Part shown: in pieces, positions 28,584 through 37,518 of the stretch
Numbering within the stretch: position 1 is the first letter of the stretch
How the letters are laid out: every line of letters starts with the position of its first letter
Source: Promethearchaeota archaeon
Lineage (GTDB): Archaea > Asgardarchaeota > Lokiarchaeia > Sigyniarchaeales > SOKP01
Direction of reading: 5' to 3'
Assembly: GCA_030606485.1 (NCBI GenBank)
Contig: JAUWGH010000001.1
Span: 620,001 to 684,000, forward strand
Length of the DNA stretch: 64,000 bases
Notes under the pieces: model-generated
What the model was told of the DNA's origin: nothing
Database searches by the model: none
The model's input: only the letters and a program-made list of their open reading frames with translations
Position numbers and translations under genes: made by a program

Positions 28584-29024
28584 TTATACTAAATTATCAA
28601 TGTATATTATTTTAACAACAGATAATAATTCCTCTAATACTTTGTCGATTTCTTCTTCTTTTTTCATATAAACAGGTATGTTCCTTATTTTTCCAATTGC
28701 CAGAGAATAGCAATCAGCAATAGAAATTGGAAAATTACACTTCAGATGAGAGGCTTCATCTCTCAATTCGCTTTCTGAATAAATTATAAAATCTTTTAAA
28801 AATTCTGAGGCATACTTTATCGCATTCTGAAATCCGCTTCGACGACAAAAAATATATTTAAGTTCCATATCAACTAGAGGACTTATATAAAATATCTTGA
28901 CTTGAGGATTTTCTAAAACCTTTTGAGAAAATTTTTTGCCTAAAATCGAATCCTCAAGGAATTCAACTAAAACCCCAGTATCAACTGCGATTGAAGTGAG
29001 TTGAGAATCTTTTTTCTCGTTCAT
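28584..29024 (-). CDS. vapC: PIN-domain toxin (VapC-type)
   Basis: This is a 146-residue PIN ribonuclease candidate. The first acidic motif is IAVDTGVLVEFLED (Asp near residue 15), a middle acidic residue lies in LVDMELKYIF, and the third motif is ISIADCYSLAIG. The PIN fold uses these acids to bind Mg or Mn and cut RNA. It overlaps the upstream antitoxin gene by 44 nt, which indicates translational coupling. It is bicistronic with the small helical antitoxin gene. Confidence 0.85.
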   Translation of the reverse strand: MNEKKDSQLTSIAVDTGVLVEFLEDSILGKKFSQKVLENPQVKIFYISPLVDMELKYIFCRRSGFQNAIKYASEFLKDFIIYSESELRDEASHLKCNFPISIADCYSLAIGKIRNIPVYMKKEEEIDKVLEELLSVVKIIYIDNLV

Positions 29025-29262
29025 AATCTTCTTTCCTCAATTCTTTAAGCAATACTTTACCTTCGCCAGGTTTAAGTATTCCTTGATATTTTTTAATATT
29101 TTTAAGAAATACCTCTTTATTCACTTCGGTTTTTCGATCTTCAAGCAAATAAATAATAGCTTCATCATATGTAACCCTCTGCCCCCCCATCTTTTCGAGT
29201 TGATTCATAACAATGAATAATTTTTTCTTGGTTTCTTCAGAGATTTGAATTGTAGTTGCCAT
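28981..29262 (-). CDS. vapB: VapB-type antitoxin
   Basis: This is a 93-residue protein with an N-terminal ribbon-helix-helix (TTIQISEETKKKLFIVMNQLEKMG, then TYDEAIIYLL) and a charged C-terminal part that would wrap the PIN toxin. Ribbon-helix-helix antitoxins bind palindromes in their own promoter, and a near-perfect 26-bp palindrome lies 22 nt before the start codon. The overlap with vapC supports a single unit. Confidence 0.85.
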   Translation of the reverse strand: MATTIQISEETKKKLFIVMNQLEKMGGQRVTYDEAIIYLLEDRKTEVNKEVFLKNIKKYQGILKPGEGKVLLKELRKEDYEREKRFSTHFNRS

Positions 29263-29283
29263 TTTTAATTTTCTCTTATAATT

Positions 29284-29309
29284 ACTATAATGATTATAAT
29301 CACTATAGT
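29284..29309. promoter_or_regulatory. 26-bp palindromic operator of vapBC
   Basis: A perfect 12-bp core palindrome (TGATTATAATCA, 29291-29302) is flanked by ACTATA on the left and TATAGT on the right, giving an almost perfect 26-bp inverted repeat. It lies just upstream of vapB and overlaps the probable promoter (TATA-like sequence on either side). It is the expected binding site for ribbon-helix-helix antitoxin dimers. Confidence 0.7.
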
Positions 29310-29348
29310 ATATAAATTTTATTCTTATAATCTAGCGTATTAAAAAAA

Positions 29349-30242
29349 TTATGTAAAAAATAATGAATAAAGGGAAGGAAATTGAATAGATGGTATAAAA
29401 TAAATGAGACTTAATAAATAATACACAAAAAATACTCCAATTGTGAGAACAAAAATAACATCCTTCTTTTTAAAAGGAATTTCTATCAGATTGGTTCGAG
29501 TTTTGTATAAACCAAAGCATCTATTTTCCATTGAAATTGATGTGATATCTCCTTTTCTTAAAATTGAGACCAGAATTGTGATGAGCCTTTCTTTTATGAA
29601 ATTATACGCTTTTTTTATTGTATTGACCTTTTCTCTTCCAAATCCTCTTGCTCTTTGAGCAAGTCCGATTGTTCTTGCCTCCTGTTGTATTAAAGGAATA
29701 TATCGAAGTCCAACCATAAAAGCAAAACTATATTTATAAGAAACGCCAGTTTTCATCAATGCGTAGACAAAATCCTTCATGGAAGTTGTATGGGTAAAAA
29801 TTATTGCAGATAAGAATAGGATAAGGACCCATAATGCGTTCCTTAATGCATAATAAACGGCCAATCTTCTAATCGGTAAAAAAGTAAGATTAAATAAATA
29901 GAATAAAATTTGAGCTTCTTCACTGGGTATTGCGTTAAAGAATATATTTAAGATTATAGAAAAAAGACTTAAGATTAGAATCCATTTAAACTTATAAAAA
30001 ATAGATTTAATTGACATTTTGCTTGACAACGCTAGAAAAAAGGTTAATACAAAAACGATTGAAAGAAAAATCAAGCTCTCGATTGAGAATACAAAAATTG
30101 TAAATAATATCAAGAAAAACAATTTGCTTAAGGGATTTAATTTATGCAAAAAAGAATTGTTTGGAACGTAAGAAAATAAATCCCTTGTCTTATCTAAATT
30201 GAATTGTTTCCTTTTGATTTTTGGTTTTTTGCTTTTAGTCAT
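29349..30242 (-). CDS. ecfT: ECF transporter T component (EcfT)
   Basis: This 297-residue membrane protein couples ATPases to S components. It has about six hydrophobic segments, the family landmark FAFMVGLRYIPLIQQEARTIGLAQRARGF (residues 175-203), and the second Ala-Arg-Gly-type coupling segment SISMENRCFGLYKTR. The A-R-G in AQRARGF matches the first coupling motif; the second reads NRCFG rather than ARG/GFG variants. It is the last gene of a six-gene operon, starting 6 nt after the fused ATPase gene. Confidence 0.92.
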   Translation of the reverse strand: MTKSKKPKIKRKQFNLDKTRDLFSYVPNNSFLHKLNPLSKLFFLILFTIFVFSIESLIFLSIVFVLTFFLALSSKMSIKSIFYKFKWILILSLFSIILNIFFNAIPSEEAQILFYLFNLTFLPIRRLAVYYALRNALWVLILFLSAIIFTHTTSMKDFVYALMKTGVSYKYSFAFMVGLRYIPLIQQEARTIGLAQRARGFGREKVNTIKKAYNFIKERLITILVSILRKGDITSISMENRCFGLYKTRTNLIEIPFKKKDVIFVLTIGVFFVYYLLSLIYFIPSIQFPSLYSLFFT

Positions 30243-30248
30243 ATCTTT

Positions 30249-31940
30249 TTAGATTTTACCTAATTTTTTATTTATAATATTTAGTAAAGAGATTGGCCCT
30301 AAACTTTGATATTTTTGGAAATATGAATAATTTTCTTCATATTCTATTAAATTACCGTTATCTAACTCAATTATTTTATCCACATGATTTAGTAGTAAAT
30401 GATAATCATGTGAAGCTATAATAATTGTTTTGCCTTTTTGCTGCTCCTGATAAAGTATTGTTATTAATTCATCTATTGTTTTTTGATCTTGACCTATGAA
30501 TGGCTCATCTAATAAAATAATTTCTGGAGCATAAATAAAAATCGAAGATAAATTTAATCTCCTTTTCTGCCCCCAGCTAAGGTTAAATGGATTTCGATCA
30601 TATTCAACATTTCCAACCATGCTCATTAACTGATCTAAATTGTCCTCAGCAATTTGATTTAGGAGATTAAAATTTTTTGGGGCATATAGAATTTCATCTC
30701 TTATTGTATTCTTAAATAGCATATTTTCGGGATTCTGGAAAATAAATCCTATCTTTTCAGCATATTCGTAAAAATCAATTTCTAAAAGATTTTTTCCTTT
30801 ATAATAAACTAGACCCTTAGATGGATTATATAATCCCGCTATTAGGTAAAGCAATGTTGTTTTCCCGCAACCATTATGACCAACTAATCCAATAAAATCT
30901 CCTTTAAAAATTTTTAATGAAATATTATTTAAAGCCATTCTATTGAGGTTAGGGTATTTAAATGAGATATCTTTAAATTCTAAAAGAACTTCGCCTTCCA
31001 TTCCTTCAGAATATTTTTTATGGTTCATAAAATTCTCATAGAGTTTTTTTTTTAATAATTCCAAATTCTTATTCGTTTCATTATTAATCATTTCAATCGC
31101 AGTATCAAAAAACAACGGAATTTCACGTTTTGGGGTTTCCAAGGCAGAAATAAAAAGATCTGGAATCCAAGGGATTCTTAGATTACAAAATTTTAAATCA
31201 TTGAAGTGGTTTCGAAATAGATCATTAATTGAACCTTTAAGTGCGATTTCTCCATCATAATTTAATATTAACAAATAATCAGCAATATCTAATACCTTAG
31301 ATAATCTATGTTCAACAATTATTAGGGATAAATCCAATTCTTTATTTTGATAGAGTTTTTTTAATCGATTCAATAATAAAGTGGAAGATTTCTGGTCTAA
31401 AAAGGCAAAAGGTTCATCCAAAATTAAGATTTTAGGCTTCATTACAAGGTAGGAACAGATTACAACGATTTGCTTTTCTCCTCCACTTAAATCATCAATA
31501 TCTCGATTGATTAAATGCTCAATATTCATAAATTCTACGATATCATCAACTCTTTCGATTATTTCCTCCTTCGGAAGATTTAAATTCTCTAATCCAAAAG
31601 AGATTTCATCTCTAACAGTAAATGTCACTAATTGCTCATCGGGGTTTTGTTTAACTAATCCCACCTGTTTTGATAATTGAGCTAAACTTTGTTCCCAAAC
31701 ACTTAGACCGAGAACTTTTACATCTCCCATCATAAACCCAATTTGTCTAAAAGGAATAATCCCATTTAGGGCATTACATATTGTAGATTTTCCACTTCCG
31801 CTCCCGCCAGCAAGAATTAGAGTCTTTCCCCTTTCCAATTCGAATGATATGTTTTTTACTGCAGGTCTAACACTATTATTATTTCCATATATAAACGTAA
31901 ATCCATCAAATTCTACGGCAAGATTGTTTTGTTTGTACAT
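30249..31940 (-). CDS. Fused ECF ATPase (EcfA1-EcfA2 in one chain)
   Basis: This 563-residue protein carries two complete ABC ATPase domains. Domain 1: Walker A GGSGSGKST (about 43), signature LSGGEKQ, Walker B ILILDEPFAFLD, and switch His in IIVEHRL. Domain 2: Walker A GHNGCGKTT (about 357), signature LSWGQKRR, Walker B IILLDEPFIGQD, and ASHDYH. Each energises vitamin uptake with EcfT. Many organisms encode A1 and A2 separately; here they are fused by a 90-residue helical linker. It lies between the S and T genes of the operon. Confidence 0.93.
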   Translation of the reverse strand: MYKQNNLAVEFDGFTFIYGNNNSVRPAVKNISFELERGKTLILAGGSGSGKSTICNALNGIIPFRQIGFMMGDVKVLGLSVWEQSLAQLSKQVGLVKQNPDEQLVTFTVRDEISFGLENLNLPKEEIIERVDDIVEFMNIEHLINRDIDDLSGGEKQIVVICSYLVMKPKILILDEPFAFLDQKSSTLLLNRLKKLYQNKELDLSLIIVEHRLSKVLDIADYLLILNYDGEIALKGSINDLFRNHFNDLKFCNLRIPWIPDLFISALETPKREIPLFFDTAIEMINNETNKNLELLKKKLYENFMNHKKYSEGMEGEVLLEFKDISFKYPNLNRMALNNISLKIFKGDFIGLVGHNGCGKTTLLYLIAGLYNPSKGLVYYKGKNLLEIDFYEYAEKIGFIFQNPENMLFKNTIRDEILYAPKNFNLLNQIAEDNLDQLMSMVGNVEYDRNPFNLSWGQKRRLNLSSIFIYAPEIILLDEPFIGQDQKTIDELITILYQEQQKGKTIIIASHDYHLLLNHVDKIIELDNGNLIEYEENYSYFQKYQSLGPISLLNIINKKLGKI

Positions 31941-31956
31941 ATCTCTTTCAAAATTG

Positions 31957-32634
31957 TTAACTTTTATCTAAATTTATAATCTCATCTGTTTTTACAGTAA
32001 AAATGGCTTGAGCTGCAATAGGTACACCTGCTTTTATTAAGTAGTCTTTAATAACTTTACCTAATAAACCAGCTATAAACACACCTGATAAAAATGCAAA
32101 AATCATTGCTAATATGAATAAAGATATATGAAGAGTAAATAATTTTCCCGAAATATACCAAAAAACGGGAACTTGAGTTATATTTCCAATTCCACCTGCA
32201 ATCCCCCAACCTAATCTTGAATCGCCTTCATTAAGGTGTTCCATAATAAAAAAACCTATAAGTAATGAAGCACCTTCTAATAAATTTATTCCTATAATAA
32301 CTATTCCATAAGAACCTGTTATAAGAAATTCTAATATTCCTTTTGTAAGCATAGAGATAAGAATACCGGGTTTATTTCTTGTTAATCCGTAAAATATAGC
32401 AACCCATATAATGTGATGAGCAGAAGTTAATTGGGTCCCGCCCGTAAGTGGATACCACACTTTTACTAACAGACTAAATGGTATTACACTTGAAATAATG
32501 CCTCCTATAGTCCCAAAAATCGTTGCATATATTAAGGTCCTAATTGAAATTCCAAATTTACTTTTTTCAATTTCTAAGTTTTCTACTCCAGTCCTTTTAA
32601 ATTCTTCTTTTGAGTCTTCAAGATTTTTTTCCAC
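31957..32634 (-). CDS. ECF transporter S-component-like membrane protein
   Basis: This is a 225-residue protein with a charged N-terminal tail of 25 residues and about six membrane helices with many Gly residues (YATIFGTIGGIISSVIPFS, GIVIIGINLLEGASLLIGFF, GWGIAGGIGNITQVPVF). Its size and place immediately before the fused ATPase support an S component, YkoE/HMP-like in flavour, although I cannot assign the substrate. The start is GTG 32634, which has a strong ribosome-binding site (GGAGGT, 11 nt upstream). Confidence 0.75.
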   Translation of the reverse strand: MEKNLEDSKEEFKRTGVENLEIEKSKFGISIRTLIYATIFGTIGGIISSVIPFSLLVKVWYPLTGGTQLTSAHHIIWVAIFYGLTRNKPGILISMLTKGILEFLITGSYGIVIIGINLLEGASLLIGFFIMEHLNEGDSRLGWGIAGGIGNITQVPVFWYISGKLFTLHISLFILAMIFAFLSGVFIAGLLGKVIKDYLIKAGVPIAAQAIFTVKTDEIINLDKS

Positions 32635-32655
32635 AGAGTAAAACCTCCATTAATT

Positions 32656-33228
32656 TTAATATACTCTAATTGCAACCACATGTTTTGCAGTGTATATAGT
32701 ATTCCAATCTGGAAACAAACTTCTATTCACTATCCCTTCTATCGGGCCTTTATCCGGTTCTCCTCCCATGGCCATCCCGTTTCTCTCATATGCCAATAAA
32801 ACCAATTCAGGATTTTGTTCAACTAATGAAAAAAGGATATTTCTGCTAGTATATAAATCGCTTGCTTCAAACCGAAACCTTGTTGAATTCGGGTTTAAAC
32901 AATCTTCTTTGTTAAAAATATCCCAAATAACCGCCCCAGAATAATTATCACTCCAAGTATTTCCAAAATCATTAATAAAATAAAATTTTTGATTTATTAC
33001 TTGTTGATAATCGGATTTCAACTGAGTTAATGTGATATTAACTTCTCGTTTTACATTTCCGTATATTTTAATTGTAATTTCAGAGCCGTCATTAGTATAT
33101 TTTTCTACTAATTGTAAATTATAAATTGTTAGACCAATTGATGCACCTATAATTATCCCAAATAAAATAAAAATAGATATATTCCTTTTTGATAAAAAAT
33201 CTTTAATTCTATGTTTTGAATTATTCAT
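32656..33228 (-). CDS. Membrane-anchored exported protein with molybdopterin-oxidoreductase (SUOX)-like fold
   Basis: This is a 190-residue protein: a cytosolic basic N terminus, one signal-anchor helix (residues 15-37), then a single exported domain. It shows GAVIWDIF, LLAYERNGMAMGGEPDKGPIEGIVN and a terminal KHVVAIRVY. This arrangement (strand, V-W-L/I-x-x-L/F, then G-x-P-x-x-x-x-G-P-I/L-R-x-V-V, final W/V-x-x-I-x-V) resembles the sulfite-oxidase-like molybdopterin fold. The conserved Mo-ligating Cys is not at its expected place, so it may bind a different cofactor. It sits 21 nt before the S gene in the ECF operon. Confidence 0.5.
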   Translation of the reverse strand: MNNSKHRIKDFLSKRNISIFILFGIIIGASIGLTIYNLQLVEKYTNDGSEITIKIYGNVKREVNITLTQLKSDYQQVINQKFYFINDFGNTWSDNYSGAVIWDIFNKEDCLNPNSTRFRFEASDLYTSRNILFSLVEQNPELVLLAYERNGMAMGGEPDKGPIEGIVNRSLFPDWNTIYTAKHVVAIRVY

Positions 33229-33243
33229 TTTTATAAATAAAAA

Positions 33244-34155
33244 TCAATTATTCTTAATGCGTATAAATTTCTTTTTCCAAATTATAATTAATCCAGTTAA
33301 AAAAATCAAAATCAATAAAGTAAAACCTAATCTATAGCCTGATATTAATGGAGTTGGAAACTCAGAAAAATATAAAGCATAAATCCACGATATTGCGTGA
33401 TCTTCACCTTCTCCTGTACCATATTCATTATCCAATATAGCGATTGTAAATTCATATATAGTTTTTTCTGCGAATTGAACATCATATTGCTCACCAGTTG
33501 TTAATGGTCGGGAAATTTCTATTTGATAACGATTTGTATCATTAAACCAGGTTCCATAAATCATACCTGTTTCTATTTGACTAATTTCTGAATTGTGGGG
33601 ATACCAACCATCATCTCCAAAATATGTATCATAACCGTTATATGAAGAACCGTTTTCTTTTCCTATCCGATACCCCCATTGCCAAGTATCCACATCTCCT
33701 CCTCCATACGGACCAGTCCTCATACCTTGGTAAAATGCCGCGGTATAATTTAACATATTTATGTTCCAACACATTGAAAATTGATCCCAATTACTCAGCG
33801 GAGTTGAATCCTCCCAACTAGCCAAAATAAATAAGTGAGTATCGCTATGGACAAAAGACATATTAACGTACCTTAAAAAAAAATCATCAGAGTAAAAATC
33901 AGAGGCAACGGGTATCAATATGGAATTATTTTTCCCAGGAACATGCCAAAAATCTTCATTATCCCGACCATCAAGAGTAATAATCGCATTTGGGTCATAA
34001 TAGGCATCCAAATGAATAGTATTATGATAATATTGGCAATCTCCTTCACCAGGCCACGAAGATCCCATAATTATAGAAGTAGATACAGCTTGAATTATAA
34101 GAGATATTAAAATTAATAAAAAAAAAAGGATTAGAGATTTTTTATAGAATGCCAT
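33244..34155 (-). CDS. Exported ethylbenzene-dehydrogenase-like haem-binding-type (EB_dh) domain protein
   Basis: This 303-residue protein has a signal peptide (residues 7-28), an ectodomain, ISGY, one C-terminal membrane helix and a KKKFIRIKNN tail. The ectodomain reads ITLDGRDNEDFWHVPG, VASDFYSDDFFLRYVNMSFVHSDTHLFILASWEDSTPL and GGDVDTWQWG. These match the EB_dh/CBM9-like fold (DGxxDxxxW, then xDxWxW), which in some dehydrogenase gamma subunits carries haem b. The typical Met/Lys haem ligands cannot be verified by eye. It lies between the two SUOX-like genes of the ECF operon. Confidence 0.6.
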   Translation of the reverse strand: MAFYKKSLILFFLLILISLIIQAVSTSIIMGSSWPGEGDCQYYHNTIHLDAYYDPNAIITLDGRDNEDFWHVPGKNNSILIPVASDFYSDDFFLRYVNMSFVHSDTHLFILASWEDSTPLSNWDQFSMCWNINMLNYTAAFYQGMRTGPYGGGDVDTWQWGYRIGKENGSSYNGYDTYFGDDGWYPHNSEISQIETGMIYGTWFNDTNRYQIEISRPLTTGEQYDVQFAEKTIYEFTIAILDNEYGTGEGEDHAISWIYALYFSEFPTPLISGYRLGFTLLILIFLTGLIIIWKKKFIRIKNN

Positions 34156-34176
34156 TATTCCATCACGATTATATTT

Positions 34177-35280
34177 CTATTTTTCTATATCTATTCTAGT
34201 TAGCCACTTGTTATATCCTTTTTTAGATTGCCCTGGAACTATTAACTTATAAGGACCACCATCAACGAGTTTTAAAGACGTAGGATTTCCAGAACCCACT
34301 TTTTGATGCTGAATCTCTGCATTCACAATCCACATTAGATTGCCCTCTGGGGCATGAATTGAATCCACTGGCATCTTAACTCCAGTATCAGGGATACAAT
34401 CTCCAACCTCATCTAAAGTACAATTGACGATATATCGTTCCACCAATCCTGACTCAATATCTGTTTTATTGTATCCTGAGCTTGGCCAAGAAAATCCGTC
34501 TACACAATTCCATGTAATGTTATAATTTACCACAATATTCATCTCCTTTATGAAATTTTTTAATGTCCTTCCCTTTATTGTGCAATCCCAGTCAAAATAT
34601 TCTGTTCCATTATCATCATACCACCAATGGTATGAATTATAATCACTTGCTCCTTCCATCATTTTAGTCGAATCTATTGTATAATCCAAAATTCCGTTCA
34701 CATAAACTGGAATTACCCATTCAGACGTAATCTCTATATGAGTTATGTTCATGATCGCCGTAGAAGCATCAAGATCGCCCCCAAATAATGAGAAGTTTCC
34801 ATAGGCAGCACCTAACGGAGAATTCTTTAACCAAACATCATTAGCCATTATTCCAATAATTAGAGGGTTTGTTGTTTGAGGATTTTTTACCATATTTCCA
34901 TCGGAATTAATCATAACTCCAACATCTGTATCCAGATTATCGGAATAATTATAAACCTTTACACTCCAAGGAGCATGAAACCCAAAATAATTAAATAATT
35001 CTACGGCATTTACACCAGTTATATTACATTCTTGTCCTGTTGTTTTAGTATCCTCAAATTTTATTTGAGTTAAATCTCCAGATTCAATCAAATCTATTAT
35101 TGTTGAAGCATTTATTGACTTCTCAGTTCCATCCCAATATTTTATTTTGAGATCTTGTAGAGGAGGGGAAGTATCAGATGTTGTCCCAATTTGCGTAATA
35201 AACCATATTCCACCGCTGACTCCAGCAATAATCACAGCGACTACTATTATACTTGTTATAATTAGATTTCTTTTCTCCAA
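34177..35280 (-). CDS. Large membrane-anchored SUOX-like exported protein
   Basis: This is a 367-residue protein with an N-terminal signal anchor (residues 8-30) and a long exported region. It appears to hold two related halves: one with TGVNAVELFNYFGF (about 85-100), and one with KGRTLKNFIKEMN, GFSWPSSGYNKTDIESG and a C-terminal GGPYKLIVPG...KWLTRIDIE. The last segment is typical of sulfite-oxidase-like molybdopterin folds. The start is TTG 35280. It is the first gene of the ECF operon, 72 nt after the methyltransferase stop, with a TATA-like stretch in between. Confidence 0.5.
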   Translation of the reverse strand: MEKRNLIITSIIVVAVIIAGVSGGIWFITQIGTTSDTSPPLQDLKIKYWDGTEKSINASTIIDLIESGDLTQIKFEDTKTTGQECNITGVNAVELFNYFGFHAPWSVKVYNYSDNLDTDVGVMINSDGNMVKNPQTTNPLIIGIMANDVWLKNSPLGAAYGNFSLFGGDLDASTAIMNITHIEITSEWVIPVYVNGILDYTIDSTKMMEGASDYNSYHWWYDDNGTEYFDWDCTIKGRTLKNFIKEMNIVVNYNITWNCVDGFSWPSSGYNKTDIESGLVERYIVNCTLDEVGDCIPDTGVKMPVDSIHAPEGNLMWIVNAEIQHQKVGSGNPTSLKLVDGGPYKLIVPGQSKKGYNKWLTRIDIEK

Positions 35281-35352
35281 ATTTAATCAATCTCAAAGCT
35301 TTTATCATTATGAAAGCTTATACATAACGTAAATTTTTCATCAAATTTAAAG

Positions 35353-36078
35353 TTATTTTTTTAAAATATAGCTAAAGATGGGAATAAAAAGAAAATATTT
35401 GTCATTCTCTATAGCTACATTCATTTTTTTATTTTTAAAATTATGATTAGTCAAAATTTTTTCAAAAAATTTCAGTTCTTTTAATAAATTATCTTTATTC
35501 TTACTCGAAATCCAAGGAACACTTATACAATATCGCTCAACTATCTCGAATTTTTGAGAAAAAAATTGATTCATTTTTCTCCCCACTTCAGGATCGGCTC
35601 CATTATCTTTCAAATTTGAGATTAATGCATCTTTTAAACCTGTTTCTGGAGATTCAATAACCCCTCCATAATCTGGCTCTGCAAGTATTAATAGAATACC
35701 TTCTTTTTTCAAAATCCTATGAATTTCATTGAAACATTTTTCAAGATCCTTAATCCATAAAAATAAATAATGTGTAATAATCACTTCAAATCTCTCATCT
35801 TCGAAGTTATTATTTAAAATATCCATATATTGAAGATTTGCCTTGATGTTCTCTTGATTTAAATTGTCTTTGGCAATTTTTAAACGATGTTCATCAATAT
35901 CAATTCCATATAAATTTAGATTAAATTCTTTCCCAATTTCTTTCAGAAGTGCTCCAGTGCCACAACCAATTTCCAGAAGATTTGTCTTGGTCTCCAGATT
36001 TATTATCTTATAAATATGATTCCTAAATTCATAAGTCCACTTTAATTGTTCGCTGAATCTTATATTCCAATCGATCAT
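35353..36078 (-). CDS. SAM-dependent methyltransferase in the radical SAM operon
   Basis: This 241-residue class I methyltransferase has motif I LLEIGCGTGALLKEI (about 34-48), YGIDIDEHRL, then ANLQYMDILNN and FEVIITHYLFLWI. The C-terminal half is helical and may cap the substrate. It follows the radical SAM gene by 45 nt on the same strand and is the last gene of a four-gene group. The substrate might be the modified Cys-Ala tail, or a small molecule; this is inference. Confidence 0.85.
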   Translation of the reverse strand: MIDWNIRFSEQLKWTYEFRNHIYKIINLETKTNLLEIGCGTGALLKEIGKEFNLNLYGIDIDEHRLKIAKDNLNQENIKANLQYMDILNNNFEDERFEVIITHYLFLWIKDLEKCFNEIHRILKKEGILLILAEPDYGGVIESPETGLKDALISNLKDNGADPEVGRKMNQFFSQKFEIVERYCISVPWISSKNKDNLLKELKFFEKILTNHNFKNKKMNVAIENDKYFLFIPIFSYILKK

Positions 36079-36123
36079 AAAATAAATGTTTAGTTAATGA
36101 TAAAAAAAAATAAAAGAAGATAA

Positions 36124-37515
36124 TTAAAAATTTGCAACATTACAGATTATTTTCTTTTGGTCTATATATAATGGACATCCACCGCCACAGATTCGTAATA
36201 ACTCACATTTTTTGCATTTAGGTTCAATATATTCATGCTTTCTAATGCTTTTAAACAGCTTTGAATTCCAAATAGCATCCCAGTCATCTTTTAATATATT
36301 CCCCACAGGTTCATAGTAAGATTGGCAAGGCAAAACATCTCCATTTGGTTCAATTGCAATGCTTGTATTTGCTGCAGAGCATCTTTTTGGTCCCAAACCA
36401 ATTTCTACTGGATTAATAGAACAATATTGAGTTGGAGTATACCAGATAAATTGCATGTCTAATTTTCGACCTCGATTATTTATCTTGTTTAATATTGGTT
36501 CTAATTCTTCTTCAGCGATGCCGTGCTCAAACTCCTTTCCCTTACCAGAGTAAATTAATCCATTACAAGCAAAAGTTTTTACGTTTAATTCATGAAGAAA
36601 ATTTATTGTATCTTTAATTCCCTCGACGTTATGCTTGCATAATGTAGTATTAGTCATAAAGAAAATATCTTCTTTTTCAAAATTTTTGATTGCTTGAACG
36701 GTTTCATCAAACCCATCTACACCAACCATTTTATTATGGATTTCTTTATCATGAGATTCCAAAGTTATCTGAGCATAATCTAAACCTTTCTGTATTGCTT
36801 GTTTTACTAAATTTTTATCAGCAAATTTCCTTCCATTAGTTATAATCCCCATTACAAAACCTTTCTCTTGCCCATATGCAATCAAATCCAGAAAATCATC
36901 TCTTACTGTTGGTTCTCCTCCCGTTAAGGCTATATGTGGGATTCCAACTTCCCATAATACATCCATAATTTTTTTCATAGACTCTGTATCAAATTCTGGA
37001 AAATCTCGTTCCCTTGCAACATAACAATGTTCGCAATCATTATTACAGTTGTAAGTAATTGCTAAATCAATTCTTAACGGAAATTCTGAAGCTTTAAATG
37101 GCTTTTTAGCGTCTATTCCAATTTGGGAAAAGGGATCAACATCTTCTTCTGATAATAAAAATTCTACTTTATCTAAAAGGGCATTATAATCTTCTTCAAC
37201 CTCCTCCGCTGTTGTCCGATAATATTTTATAAAAAATTCTTGAATCTCTTCCAAAGATTTTCCTTCAATAAATTCCTTGAAATACATCATAGCAAATTGG
37301 TTTAAATAAAGAACATATTTTGCATCAATTATTAGGATTGCTTTGCTATTTTTCAATATTCTTAAGTGAAATTTATGGGTTCCAGTATTTTTAAATTCAA
37401 TTATGTTTGAATAAACTCTCGGAATAGAATCATCAAAAACGAATTTTGGTAATATCTTCTTTTTTAATTTCTTAAAGAATTTTTTTGTTTTTCCTTTGGG
37501 TTTTACTATACTCAT
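36124..37515 (-). CDS. Radical SAM/SPASM peptide-modifying enzyme with N-terminal PqqD-like region
   Basis: This is a 463-residue protein. Residues 40-125 resemble the PqqD/RRE fold that binds leader peptides (YVLYLNQFAMMYFKEFIEGKSLEEI). The radical SAM core has CNNDCEHC (about 184-191) and LTGGEPTVRDD. The SPASM region has Cys near 375 (KRCSAAN), GDVLPCQSY, then CKKCELLRICGGGCP near the end, binding auxiliary Fe-S clusters. This is the plan of PqqE and sactipeptide/thioether maturases. A ribosome-binding site (GGAGGT) is embedded in the codons of the upstream protein's GGGR end, 4 nt separating the genes, so the two are tightly coupled. Confidence 0.9.
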   Translation of the reverse strand: MSIVKPKGKTKKFFKKLKKKILPKFVFDDSIPRVYSNIIEFKNTGTHKFHLRILKNSKAILIIDAKYVLYLNQFAMMYFKEFIEGKSLEEIQEFFIKYYRTTAEEVEEDYNALLDKVEFLLSEEDVDPFSQIGIDAKKPFKASEFPLRIDLAITYNCNNDCEHCYVARERDFPEFDTESMKKIMDVLWEVGIPHIALTGGEPTVRDDFLDLIAYGQEKGFVMGIITNGRKFADKNLVKQAIQKGLDYAQITLESHDKEIHNKMVGVDGFDETVQAIKNFEKEDIFFMTNTTLCKHNVEGIKDTINFLHELNVKTFACNGLIYSGKGKEFEHGIAEEELEPILNKINNRGRKLDMQFIWYTPTQYCSINPVEIGLGPKRCSAANTSIAIEPNGDVLPCQSYYEPVGNILKDDWDAIWNSKLFKSIRKHEYIEPKCKKCELLRICGGGCPLYIDQKKIICNVANF

Positions 37516-37518
37516 CTT

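Noticed and set aside
32656-35280. Calling the SUOX-like proteins active sulfite oxidases or nitrate reductases
   Set aside because: The conserved molybdenum-ligating Cys motif is not visible at its expected place, and both proteins are small and membrane-anchored, so only fold-level similarity is claimed.
35281-35352. AAGCTT-containing repeats between the methyltransferase and the ECF operon as an operator
   Set aside because: The two short AAAGCTT units are simple AT-rich matches at irregular spacing. I keep only the weaker statement that a promoter may lie here.
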